The notes: generated by a model not told the origin, from the sequence alone. DNA of 29,913 bases from an uncultured Flavobacteriales bacterium (GCA_946478775.1 CAMLDR010000029.1:1-29913), one strand, 5' to 3'; positions 23,522 through 29,913 are shown, numbered from the stretch's first letter. Made by a program: numbers and translations.

Positions 23522-23529
23522 CAAAGGTA
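23522..23529 (-). promoter_or_regulatory. -7 promoter element TACCTTTG four bases before the sufS start
   Basis: On the minus strand TACCTTTG matches TAnnTTTG and is followed after only four bases (TAGT) by the ATG at 23517. A start site at the usual distance would fall on or next to the start codon, so the sufS mRNA would be leaderless or nearly so. No good -33 element was found. Confidence 0.45.
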
Positions 23530-23562
23530 GTAAAATGCTATTTGTAAAGTTTCTAAATAAGA

Positions 23563-23597
23563 TTAATTTCCAACCTTTTTATTTTAGCTGTATCTTA
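23563..23597 (+). promoter_or_regulatory. Candidate ECF-sigma promoter before the lipoprotein-sigma operon
   Basis: TTAATTTCCAACCTTTT (23563-23579) carries an AACC-type -35 core; TATCTTA (23591-23597) is the -10-like element. The 17-bp block recurs exactly at 26164-26180, again followed at the same distance by a similar -10 (CATCTAA). An 'AAC' -35 core with about 16 bp to the -10 is the usual ECF layout. The start codon at 23616 would be about 12 nt from the predicted transcription start. Confidence 0.55.
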
Positions 23598-23615
23598 GCT
23601 TTAAATTGATTACAA

Positions 23616-24278
23616 ATGAGGGCTTTATACCTATTACTCATATTGGTGGTTGTTGGAACGGGTTGTGAAAAATACAACTTGAAACAGCCTGCATACCTTG
23701 GTGTGAACTGGAGATTTGCATCTACATGCAATACGCAGGGTAATTACACGATATCTAATGGGTTCTTTTACTCGAAGGAATTCATTGTTTCAGGAGTCCG
23801 TGAAAAAGGATCTCCGGTTGAAATAACAAAAAGTCTGCCTGAACAGCTTCAAAAAATACAATTTTCAACGCAGAGCGACCTTGGAATTTCACTGGATGTA
23901 CCAATGGGAGATTATACAGAGTTTAACCTGAAAGCCATGATGGATAAGTCAAACGTTCCTTGCTTGAAATTAGAAGGAACTTACATCAAAGGAAATTTGA
24001 CTTATCCTATGAGAATAGAATGGACGAATTTGGATGATTTGAATTTTAAAGTTCAAAACCCGTTCTTCCTGAAAAAGAAAAAAGATTACAAGATCTATAT
24101 CGGCTTTGATGTGAATAAGCTATTCAATATTTCTTCCAGTTATCTTTTATCTCCTCCCATATTTAATGAAAATGGAGTTGAAACTGTTGTGATTAAAAAT
24201 AATGCAGGTCAAGGTCAAGCATTTTACGATGCTGTGACTGCACAATTACAAAATGCTTTGGTAATAACCGTTGAATAA
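23616..24278 (+). CDS. Predicted lipoprotein, first gene of ECF sigma operon
   Basis: 220 residues. The N-terminus MRALYLLLILVVVGTGC is a lipoprotein signal with Cys17 as the lipidated residue. The mature part is mostly beta-strand in character (for example EFNLKAMMDKSNVPCLKLEG and YKIYIGFDVNKLF) with no domain I recognise. The stop codon TAA shares its last base with the ATG of the downstream sigma factor, so the two are translationally coupled. The predicted ECF-type promoter just upstream suggests the operon is autoregulated. A role as an envelope sensor or a target of the stress response is plausible but not shown. Confidence 0.75.
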   Translation: MRALYLLLILVVVGTGCEKYNLKQPAYLGVNWRFASTCNTQGNYTISNGFFYSKEFIVSGVREKGSPVEITKSLPEQLQKIQFSTQSDLGISLDVPMGDYTEFNLKAMMDKSNVPCLKLEGTYIKGNLTYPMRIEWTNLDDLNFKVQNPFFLKKKKDYKIYIGFDVNKLFNISSSYLLSPPIFNENGVETVVIKNNAGQGQAFYDAVTAQLQNALVITVE

Positions 24279-24796
24279 TGTCAGCAGAGTACAAAGATAT
24301 CATCGAAGGCTGCGCAAATTGGGAACGATCTGCACAGGAACGCTTGTATCGGTTGTTTTCGAAGGATTTGTTTAAGGTTTGCAAGCTATATGGCGCAGAT
24401 ACCCAGGATGCGGAAGATATGCTGCACGATGCTTATATGCACATTTATAAAAACATTGCTTCCTATACTTTTACCGGTTCCTTTGAAGGCTGGCTGCGGA
24501 GAGTTACTGTAAACTGTTGTTTGCAGGCACTGCGCAAAAGAAAGAACTTCACCCAATTGGGAGATATTCCTTTTGTGGATGCGGAAGAAAACGAACTGGA
24601 AACAGGCATTCCGTTTGCAAAAGTATTGGAAGAGATCAATTTACTGCCTACCAAAGCAGGATTGGTACTTAAATTATATGCCTTGGAAGGATGGTCACAT
24701 TCGGAGATCGCAGAAGAATTGGAAATTTCGGTTGGAACTTCCAAATCACAATTAAACTATGCACGCTCCGTGCTCAAACAAAAATTGGTTTCTTAA
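24278..24796 (+). CDS. ECF-family RNA polymerase sigma factor
   Basis: 172 residues. Region 2 (about 20-90) contains DAEDMLHDAYMHIYKNI and the promoter-melting/-10 recognition segment GSFEGWLRRVTVNCCLQALR. Region 4 (about 110-170) has LPTKAGLVLKLYALEGWSHS and the HTH SEIAEELEISVGTSKSQLNY. There is no sigma 1.1 or region 3, as expected of ECF factors. It directs RNA polymerase to a small set of envelope-related promoters. The downstream gene starts three bases after the stop and encodes a transmembrane protein with a cytoplasmic N-terminus, the likely anti-sigma factor. Two matching candidate promoters flank the operon. Confidence 0.93.
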   Translation: MSAEYKDIIEGCANWERSAQERLYRLFSKDLFKVCKLYGADTQDAEDMLHDAYMHIYKNIASYTFTGSFEGWLRRVTVNCCLQALRKRKNFTQLGDIPFVDAEENELETGIPFAKVLEEINLLPTKAGLVLKLYALEGWSHSEIAEELEISVGTSKSQLNYARSVLKQKLVS

Positions 24797-24799
24797 AGC

Positions 24800-26167
24800 A
24801 TGTCTTTAGACAAAGGATATAACACAAACAGGGAGTTTCAGGCTCTGCAAAATGCTTTCCGGGATTGGGATGCGGGTTCGCCGTCTGCTGATGTTTGGGA
24901 AAATTTGGAGGCTGACCTGGCTGTTTCTGCTGTTTGGGACCGTTTGGATGAAACTTTGGAGGCAAATGGAAGTCCGGCAGACAAAGTGTTGGTAGACGGC
25001 TACGAAAACTGGTCGCCGAATATTTACGGGGATGGCTGGTCCAAACTGGAAGAACAGCTTTCAAGAGAACGTGTCTGGACTCGATTAAACACCACTTTGA
25101 GTTACCCGGTAACCACCCGCATTCCGTGGATGAAAATGGTGGCGGCTTCTTTGCTGTTCGTTTTCGTGGCATTCTATATCGATCATCCCTTTACATCTTC
25201 GGATACCGACAGATCATTGGGGTTGAATACAGCTGAAAGACCACAAGCAGGATCAAATGTTACGAAAGATGGAAATCAAGTTCCTGTAGACGGAACTCCA
25301 TCAGTTCCGAATAATATGGAGAATCGAATGGATCAGAATACAGCCATTCAAAACCGATTGGCAGTTTCAAACAACGAACCAAACAACGTTAATAATGGAA
25401 ATGAGTTCGTTCAGAATAAAGAGAACAATCTCGCCGTAAACAATCAGTTGATTGCGAACCAAAATCAGGCGAATAACCGTTCCAATGAAAACACTTCCAA
25501 TGCGGTGAACGAAGCAGAAAATACCAGTGCAAATGATTTGGCAGAGTTGGATCAACTTCCTGCAAGAGAAATTACTGCGTTCAGTTACCCTGGCGAAATA
25601 GGTGATTTTGACTTCTTACCTTTCCAGGTACCTTTCAGACCAAGATTCAGTGTGCTGGTTGGCGGACAGTTTGCCTTTATCAACGAGAAGGACAGAAGTA
25701 CTTTCTCCAGTTCACTTCCCTCCATGGGAATTGCGGCGGATGTGCAGTACCACGCCTATTTGAGAAAATGGAGATTTACACAGAACCTGGGGTTCAGCCA
25801 ATACGCTCAATCAAACGGAAGCTATGTGAATGGACGTTATACGAATTCGAACCAAAAACTGAACACGATTTATTTGATGTCCTCCATCGGGTACACGTTT
25901 AAAGGCGTAACTTTTTCCGGGGGAATTGCGATCAATCGTTTGCTGAACGGCTACGAAGAAAGCAGAACGGCCATTACGAATGTGTACAATTCGAAAAAAT
26001 TACAAATCGGGGCAACAGCAGGAATTGATTACCATTTCACACCATTCAAAAACAGAACAGCATTGGGGCTTGGAGTACAATACCAGTTTGTATCGAGGTT
26101 GAAAAGTGAGAATACGGTGTTCAATGATATCCAGGGTGTGAAGCTCCAGATAAAATATTCATTTTAA
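24800..26167 (+). CDS. Probable transmembrane anti-sigma protein with C-terminal outer-membrane beta-barrel-like domain
   Basis: 455 residues. The N-terminal ~108 residues are cytoplasmic by topology and contain two similar Trp/Leu units: DVWENLEADLAVSAVWDRLD (about 32-51) and DGWSKLEEQLSRERVWTRLN (about 76-95). One transmembrane helix lies at about 111-127 (MVAASLLFVFVAFYID). A long Asn/Gln-rich linker (about 140-250) is followed by a beta-rich domain (about 275-455) with alternating aromatic/polar strands (FSVLVGGQFAFIN, GVTFSGGIAINRLLNGY, GLGVQYQFVSRL) and a terminal Phe (KYSF), typical of outer-membrane PorT-like barrels. Position after an ECF sigma gene and topology suggest an anti-sigma factor spanning both membranes. 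No known anti-sigma motif (for example zinc HxxxCxxC) is visible, so this remains inference. Confidence 0.7.
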   Translation: MSLDKGYNTNREFQALQNAFRDWDAGSPSADVWENLEADLAVSAVWDRLDETLEANGSPADKVLVDGYENWSPNIYGDGWSKLEEQLSRERVWTRLNTTLSYPVTTRIPWMKMVAASLLFVFVAFYIDHPFTSSDTDRSLGLNTAERPQAGSNVTKDGNQVPVDGTPSVPNNMENRMDQNTAIQNRLAVSNNEPNNVNNGNEFVQNKENNLAVNNQLIANQNQANNRSNENTSNAVNEAENTSANDLAELDQLPAREITAFSYPGEIGDFDFLPFQVPFRPRFSVLVGGQFAFINEKDRSTFSSSLPSMGIAADVQYHAYLRKWRFTQNLGFSQYAQSNGSYVNGRYTNSNQKLNTIYLMSSIGYTFKGVTFSGGIAINRLLNGYEESRTAITNVYNSKKLQIGATAGIDYHFTPFKNRTALGLGVQYQFVSRLKSENTVFNDIQGVKLQIKYSF

Positions 26168-26198
26168 TTTCCAACCTTTTGAAATGTGCTGCATCTAA
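26164..26198 (+). promoter_or_regulatory. Second copy of the candidate ECF-sigma promoter
   Basis: TTAATTTCCAACCTTTT at 26164-26180 is identical over 17 bp to 23563-23579, and CATCTAA at 26192-26198 is at the same offset as TATCTTA in the first copy. It overlaps the stop codon of the upstream gene (26165-26167), so it would start transcription right at the operon's end, reading into the structured region at about 26205-26336. Confidence 0.5.
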
Positions 26199-26204
26199 AG
26201 GGTA

Positions 26205-26336
26205 AGAAAGATATTTATTTCGTTGTCAACTTCTCCAATGGAGTTTGAAAAATTACTACAGCTCAAACGATAACGAAATAGTCGAGGCAAGGTAGAACTG
26301 GCTTGAAGGAAAGTCCCGCGAAAGTGGGACTTTTTT
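26205..26336 (+). ncRNA. Candidate small structured RNA, possibly ECF-sigma dependent
   Basis: Between the second ECF-like promoter and a strong terminator lies a ~130-nt stretch with strong internal pairing. TATTTCGTTGTC (26216-26227) pairs with GATAACGAAATA (26269-26280) in 12 consecutive pairs, one of them G-U. Inside, CTCC-AAT-GGAG (26233-26243) forms a small hairpin and GTTTGA/TCAAAC (26243-26248 with 26263-26268) is another possible helix. The transcript would end in the terminator at 26310-26336. The only ATG frame (26238) stops after 11 codons. No RNA family was recognised; it could also be a folded 3' UTR of the sigma operon. Confidence 0.35.
26310..26336 (+). terminator. Strong Rho-independent terminator
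   Basis: AAAGTCCC (26310-26317) and GGGACTTT (26326-26333) form a perfect 8-bp stem around loop GCGAAAGT, followed by a run of T to 26336. It ends the sigma operon and the candidate small RNA. Confidence 0.85.
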
Positions 26337-26456
26337 AGTTTTATATTTGCCCGCTAATTTCCTAGAGAACGCAGATTTTTTAATGTTCAGAGTTGGATTT
26401 TAAATACTTGACTGGAGTCAACGCTTAAGGTTGTATATTGCTTTGTTAGAATTAAT

Positions 26457-26573
26457 TTGGAAAACCGGAACGTTAATTTCGACCAATACATTGATCTCAT
26501 TGGAGAACTACAGCAATGGAATGTATATAATTTGTATGAAAGGTACTTTAACCGCAAATTCGAAGTTGGTTAG
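26457..26573 (+). CDS. Possible small ORF or gene remnant
   Basis: A frame open from 26412 to the TAG at 26571-26573 has no ATG; from the TTG at 26457 it gives 38 residues including NFDQYIDLIGELQQWNVYNL and YERYFNRKFEVG. The composition is protein-like and it is followed 25 bp later by its own terminator, which argues for a transcript here. It may instead be the 3' remnant of a decayed gene. In the 542-bp stretch 26168-26709 this, the candidate RNA, two terminators and a degenerate repeat are the only structures seen. Confidence 0.25.
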   Translation: MENRNVNFDQYIDLIGELQQWNVYNLYERYFNRKFEVG

Positions 26574-26597
26574 ATAACCCTAAAAGAATAATGATGG

Positions 26598-26628
26598 AAA
26601 GCTGTCAGCCTTGGTTGATGGCTTTTTT
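26598..26628 (+). terminator. Rho-independent terminator after the small ORF
   Basis: AAAGCTGTCA (26598-26607) pairs with TGATGGCTTT (26616-26625) over ten pairs if two G-U pairs are allowed, loop GCCTTGGT, followed by a T-run to 26628. Because the sigma operon already ends at 26336, this terminator implies a second plus-strand transcript in the gap. Confidence 0.6.
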
Positions 26629-26629
26629 C

Positions 26630-26700
26630 ATTTAATCCGCGTAATCCGAGGGAGAAATTCGCCCTGATTTCCGTCCTCTGAGCTCTTCGCGGTTAATATG
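26630..26700 (-). repeat. Degenerate dispersed repeat of the 'ITRITRI' type
   Basis: ATCCGCGTAATCCGAGGGAG followed by GAGCTCTTCGCGGTTAA resembles the intergenic repeats of many Flavobacteria and Cytophagia, often mistranslated as ITRITRI-like peptides; the minus-strand frame here does read FLPRITRIK. A fragment AACGCAGATTTTTTAA at 26374-26389 and TTCGCAGATATTA at 15198-15210 may be further remnants. Assignment is from memory of such repeats and has no alignment behind it. Confidence 0.35.
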
Positions 26701-26709
26701 AGTCCGAAT

Positions 26710-27441
26710 TTATTTCTTCGTAGCGAACAACAGGAATTCTTTATTTCCATCCCCGCCGATAATCGGTGAATCAATGATTCCTTTGACTTCAAAATGCGAA
26801 TCTGCCGCGGCCTTTTCGATGCGTTGCAAAATCCCCGGATAATTTGCTGCACTTTTCACCACCCCGCTCTTATTTAAAAGACGTTTCTCCAATTCAAACT
26901 GCGGTTTGATCAAAGTCACCAGGATTCCGCCTTCTTTTACAAAGGCACCTGTGAACGGAAGTACTTTTTCTAAGGAAATGAAAGAAACATCGATTACCAT
27001 TCCGTCAACCGGTTCGGGAATGTGTGCCGTTGTCAACTCGCGGATATGCGTTTTTTCGATATTCGTGATGGAAGGATTGGTGCGGATACGTTCGTGTAAT
27101 TGTCCGTGGCCGACGTCTACACAAAAGACGTGTTTAGCGCCTTTGTTCAGCAGTACTTCTGTAAAACCGCCGGTGGAAGCCCCTAGGTCAATAAAAATTT
27201 TATCAGAGATGTCGATTTGAAAGTGCTCGATCGCTTTCAAAAGTTTCAACGCACCTCTTGAAACCCAGGTCAATTCTTCGTTTAGCAGCAGGATTTTAGC
27301 GTCAATAGCGATTTTCTTTCCGGGTTTTTCCACAGAAATACCGTTTACCAATACGTCACCGTTCTTAATCAGTTCTTCGCCTCGTGTTCTGGAGGTTACC
27401 AGGCCGCGGTCAACCAATATTTTATCCAAACGTTCTTCCAT
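26710..27441 (-). CDS. tlyA: TlyA-family rRNA ribose methyltransferase (S4 + FtsJ-like domains)
   Basis: 243 residues. An N-terminal S4 RNA-binding domain (about 1-60) has LDKILVDRGLVTSRTRGEEL and GDVLVNGISVEKPGKKI. A Rossmann methyltransferase domain follows with the SAM motif FIDLGASTGGFTEVLL (about 83-98). The K-D-K(-E) catalytic residues of 2'-O-methyltransferases are Lys66 in SRGALKLL, Asp151 in VIDVSFISL and Lys179 in LIKPQFE; a Glu in the final EFLLFATKK is the likely fourth. TlyA methylates the 2'-OH of cytidines in 16S and/or 23S rRNA. The gene stands alone on the minus strand. Many genomes annotate this family as a hemolysin; the domain content supports the methyltransferase role. 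Confidence 0.9.
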   Translation of the reverse strand: MEERLDKILVDRGLVTSRTRGEELIKNGDVLVNGISVEKPGKKIAIDAKILLLNEELTWVSRGALKLLKAIEHFQIDISDKIFIDLGASTGGFTEVLLNKGAKHVFCVDVGHGQLHERIRTNPSITNIEKTHIRELTTAHIPEPVDGMVIDVSFISLEKVLPFTGAFVKEGGILVTLIKPQFELEKRLLNKSGVVKSAANYPGILQRIEKAAADSHFEVKGIIDSPIIGGDGNKEFLLFATKK

Positions 27442-27445
27442 GGTG

Positions 27446-27453
27446 CAAAGTTA
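27446..27453 (-). promoter_or_regulatory. -7 promoter element TAACTTTG four bases before the tlyA start
   Basis: On the minus strand TAACTTTG (TAnnTTTG) is followed by CACC and then the ATG at 27441. As for sufS, transcription from this element would give a leaderless or near-leaderless mRNA. No convincing -33 element at standard spacing. Confidence 0.45.
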
Positions 27454-27685
27454 ATTTAAAATAATTCCGAAGTCGAATTCCAATTGCCGAATGTTCTGTT
27501 GAGGATTGAATTACGGAACCAACTTTCCCGAATTATTTAACTCTAAAATTAAAATCTGAAAACGAATTCATTTTTATTTCACAAATTAAACAGTACTTTC
27601 ACCTAATCACAATAAAATCAGGAGGATAAGCAACTATTTTTCATTTTTACACGTCTATTTTTCGGGTAATTTTGAAAGCGTTAAT

Positions 27686-27693
27686 TATCTTTG
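27686..27693 (+). promoter_or_regulatory. -7 promoter element TATCTTTG
   Basis: TATCTTTG matches TAnnTTTG exactly, 22 nt before the ATG at 27716. A T-rich TTTTTC around 27657-27662 lies in the -33 region. The predicted leader is about 15 nt. Confidence 0.55.
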
Positions 27694-27715
27694 TTTCACA
27701 CAATCAGACACTACA

Positions 27716-29497
27716 ATGAAACTACTAACAGGCTTGCTGCTACTGGCAATATTTTCTCCTTTTTGTTCCAATGGACAAATCTTCTATTCAAATGGTGCAT
27801 TGATTTCAATTTCCACCGGTGCAGTAGTGCAGGTAAATGGAGGAGCTGAATTAGAAGCAATAACAACTTTGACCAATGAAGGTTCTGTAACAATTACCAA
27901 AAACTCTACTTTTCCAAACGCCGGAACATTTAAAATAGGAGCGAATTCTAATGCAAATGGAGATGGGTTTTATTTGGTAGAACAGGACTGGATCAACGAT
28001 GGTATTTTCAATTTTGGAACTTCTACGGTTACTTTATTCGGGAATACACAGCAATTCATTACTTCTACCAATGGAACGCCCACTGTTTTCAATGATTTAA
28101 TCCTTACCGGAGCAGGGACCGGGAATAACCGGAAAAAAACCTTACAAGGCGTAAATGCATCTACAGGCTCTTCAGGAACACTTCAGTTGAATGACAGGGA
28201 ATTGGAGACTCAGGCAAACACCTTTTTCGTACTGAATCCGGCTGTTGCGGCCATCACTTTTTCCAACATTTTTGGATCTGAAGGTTTTGTGAGCAGCCAG
28301 GAGCCCGGAACACTTTCACGGATCACGAATTTCGCAAGTACCTATCTGTTCCCAACGGGATCCAGTGTGGGAACAACACGTTTTCGTCCTGTTGAATTAA
28401 CTCCGCAAACAAACGTCGGATCAGAGTATACGGTTCGGTTCAATAATTACGATGCCAACGTGGACGCATTCGACCGGAACGAAAATGATGGGAATATGTG
28501 CGCGCTGAATCCAACCTATTACCATTCCATTGAGCGTTTAATTGGAACCGCACCAACGGATATTCGCTTGTTTTATGTCATCGCAGATGAAGGTGATTGG
28601 TCAGGAATGGCTCATTGGAGAACTGCAAGTACCGATTGGAATGATATGAATGCCAATACTTCGGCTATTAACGGAGGATTTACAACCAGAACAAGAACGG
28701 GCTGGAATTTTACAAATCCCGGATTTCCTTATATTTTGTCAACTGCCAAACCGGGTCCGCCAACATTTAATTGTCCGTCTGTTTGCGAGAACTCTTTTAA
28801 CAATGAATTTGCCGTAGTAGGCGGATCAGGAAATTTTCAATGGACTTTTCCTTCCAACGGGACAATCACTTCGGGGCAGGGAACATCCAGTGTATTTGTA
28901 GACTGGACTACCGGAACGGGCGAAGTTACGGTTGTTGATATGGGAAATAACGGATGCAGTTCTCAGCCGGGAACTTGTACGCCTGTGATTAACCCGGGAC
29001 CTACTGCACAATTCTCCTATACGGAAGAAGGAACAAATTACAGTTTTACGGATGAATCTTCGGGGGCTGTTTCCTGGATCTGGACTTTCGGTGACGGAGA
29101 AGGTTCAAACAATCAAAACCCGGTGCATCTTTACCAAGATAACGGAGATTCTTATCAGGTAACTTTACAGGTTACGGCTGCAAATGGCTGTTCCGGAAGT
29201 TCAACCCAGGTCATTGAAATTTTTCAGGATATTGTTGTTCCGAACATCATTACACCAAATAATGACGGTACAAACGACTTTTTCTTAATTAAAACTGCAG
29301 GAATTAAATCTTATGATCTCATCATCGTAAACCGATGGGGCAATACTGTTTTCACGTCAAATGATCCAGCCGTTATCTGGGATGGAAAAACGAACGGAAA
29401 CCCGGTAGATGAAGGCGTTTATTTCTACACTTTAAAAGCTTCATCTGCTTCACAAGAATACAACTATCAAGGTAACGTAACAGTTATCAGAAACTAA
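27716..29497 (+). CDS. Secreted T9SS protein with PKD domain and gliding-motility (CHU_C) C-terminal domain
   Basis: 593 residues. Signal peptide about 1-21 (LTGLLLLAIFSPFCSNGQ). Residues 22-190 are repetitive beta-strand sequence (VVQVNGGAELEAITTLTNEG, GTSTVTLFGNTQQF), then a region of unknown fold. A PKD domain with WIWTFGDGEGSNNQNP lies at about 428-504. The CHU_C/TIGR04131 sorting domain (VPNIITPNNDGTNDFF, YDLIIVNRWGNTVF, DEGVYFYTLKAS) covers about 506-593. Delivered to the cell surface by T9SS; an adhesin or gliding-related structural role is likely. Its stop is 13 bp before the next gene, a collagen-like secreted protein, so the two probably form an operon. Confidence 0.9.
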   Translation: MKLLTGLLLLAIFSPFCSNGQIFYSNGALISISTGAVVQVNGGAELEAITTLTNEGSVTITKNSTFPNAGTFKIGANSNANGDGFYLVEQDWINDGIFNFGTSTVTLFGNTQQFITSTNGTPTVFNDLILTGAGTGNNRKKTLQGVNASTGSSGTLQLNDRELETQANTFFVLNPAVAAITFSNIFGSEGFVSSQEPGTLSRITNFASTYLFPTGSSVGTTRFRPVELTPQTNVGSEYTVRFNNYDANVDAFDRNENDGNMCALNPTYYHSIERLIGTAPTDIRLFYVIADEGDWSGMAHWRTASTDWNDMNANTSAINGGFTTRTRTGWNFTNPGFPYILSTAKPGPPTFNCPSVCENSFNNEFAVVGGSGNFQWTFPSNGTITSGQGTSSVFVDWTTGTGEVTVVDMGNNGCSSQPGTCTPVINPGPTAQFSYTEEGTNYSFTDESSGAVSWIWTFGDGEGSNNQNPVHLYQDNGDSYQVTLQVTAANGCSGSSTQVIEIFQDIVVPNIITPNNDGTNDFFLIKTAGIKSYDLIIVNRWGNTVFTSNDPAVIWDGKTNGNPVDEGVYFYTLKASSASQEYNYQGNVTVIRN

Positions 29498-29510
29498 TCA
29501 AAAAAGTGCT

Positions 29511-29913
29511 ATGCAACAAAAACAGAACTTCATTGCAGCTATCGCGTTCATCTTCGGACTAAATGCGCTTTATGCTCAAAACAATGTCGGAATCGGGACT
29601 ACTACTCCAAATCCGAATGCCATTTTGGAAATGCAGTCAACCAGTCAGGGAGTACTGGTGCCAAGAATGACGACCGTGCAAAGGAATGGGATTGCAGCTC
29701 CTACGGAAGGATTATTGGTTTATGATATCGATGTAAATTGCTTTTTCTTTTATGAAAGCAGCTCCACATCCTGGCTAAGTTTATGCAATGCAGGTGGTGT
29801 TGGCCCCGCAGGCCCTCAAGGTCCGGCAGGTCCAGCAGGGGCAACCGGCCCAGCAGGTCCGCAAGGTCCCGCCGGTGCAAACGGAACAAATGGTATTGAC
29901 GGTGCAGCAGGAG
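29511..29913 (+). CDS. Collagen-like secreted protein, N-terminal part (runs off the window)
   Basis: 134 codons are visible from the ATG at 29511 with no stop before the window ends. A signal peptide (IAAIAFIFGLNALYAQ, ending at about residue 23) is followed by a conserved Bacteroidetes surface-protein start, NNVGIGTTTPNPNAILEM, then QSTSQGVLVPRMTTVQRNGI and LLVYDIDVNCFFFYESSS. From residue 95 to the end every third residue is Gly (thirteen complete Gly-X-Y triplets, rich in GPA, GPQ and GAT), forming a collagen-like rod. This layout occurs in surface and tail-fibre-like proteins. The C-terminal domain, which would define function, is outside the window. Confidence 0.88.
   Translation, partial: MQQKQNFIAAIAFIFGLNALYAQNNVGIGTTTPNPNAILEMQSTSQGVLVPRMTTVQRNGIAAPTEGLLVYDIDVNCFFFYESSSTSWLSLCNAGGVGPAGPQGPAGPAGATGPAGPQGPAGANGTNGIDGAAG

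Noticed and set aside
26238..26273. Short frame MEFEKLLQLKR inside the candidate small RNA
   Set aside because: Only 11 codons and overlapping the predicted helices. A one-base shift extends it slightly before another stop, so it may be a gene remnant but is not supportable as a gene.
26168..26709. tRNA or tmRNA in the largest gap
   Set aside because: No cloverleaf with conserved T-loop GTTCRA and CCA end, and no tmRNA tag frame, was found; the foldable part is better described as an unknown small RNA or 3' UTR.
29701..29889. Minus-strand 62-codon frame opposite the collagen-like repeat
   Set aside because: It is produced by the repetitive Gly-Pro-Ala codons of the plus-strand gene and has no independent support.

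Overview
The window is a chromosomal segment of a Bacteroidota bacterium, most likely a marine or freshwater member of the Flavobacteriales (Crocinitomicaceae/Fluviicola-like; taxonomy is inferred from gene content only). The evidence is four large secreted proteins carrying type IX secretion system (T9SS) C-terminal sorting domains (two gliding-motility/CHU_C type, two 'YPNP' type A), PKD modules, TAnnTTTG-type -7 promoter elements, weak Shine-Dalgarno use, and SufS-SufE-SufT gene order. No rRNA, tRNA, CRISPR array, transposase or phage gene is visible.

Layout: (1) 1-1723, the end of a surface-polysaccharide locus: a truncated Gfo/Idh/MocA sugar oxidoreductase overlapping a UDP-N-acetylhexosamine 6-dehydrogenase. 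(2) 1971-10384, two giant T9SS cargo proteins flanking a membrane TPR protein with a LuxR-like C-terminal HTH. Both cargo genes have a matching 11-bp-period TTGTCCC direct repeat about 80 bp before the start. (3) 10453-10530, a terminator plus a perfect 38-bp palindrome between convergent genes, then a leftward TPR/PP2C (SpoIIE-like) signalling phosphatase. (4) 13312-15115, rfbB and a CpsB/YwqE-type PHP phosphatase, again polysaccharide functions. (5) 15116-15471, a gene-free stretch full of inverted repeats, then a polytopic membrane protein fused to a YceI domain, a DUF2279-like protein, and an overlapping pair of alpha/beta hydrolases, the first secreted by T9SS and the second cytoplasmic. 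(6) A leftward housekeeping block sufS-sufE-sufT-like-fabF, with a palindromic repeat on each side of fabF. (7) 23563-26336, an ECF sigma factor operon: lipoprotein, sigma factor, and a protein combining an anti-sigma-like cytoplasmic part, one transmembrane helix, an Asn-rich linker and a C-terminal outer-membrane beta-barrel-like domain. The operon is preceded by a 17-bp sequence with a -10-like element that recurs, identically spaced, at the end of the operon. There it would drive a short, structured, terminator-ended transcript with no convincing coding content. (8) A TlyA-like rRNA methyltransferase on the minus strand, another T9SS PKD protein, and the start of a collagen-like surface protein that runs off the window.

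The most interesting candidate system is item 7: an envelope-sensing ECF circuit in which one polypeptide may link the outer membrane directly to the sigma factor, and in which the sigma factor may also drive a small RNA, a logic like sigmaE of E. coli but built from different parts. The second candidate is the possible shared operator of the two T9SS cargo genes around the TPR-HTH regulator. Both are inferences from sequence pattern and need experimental or comparative confirmation.
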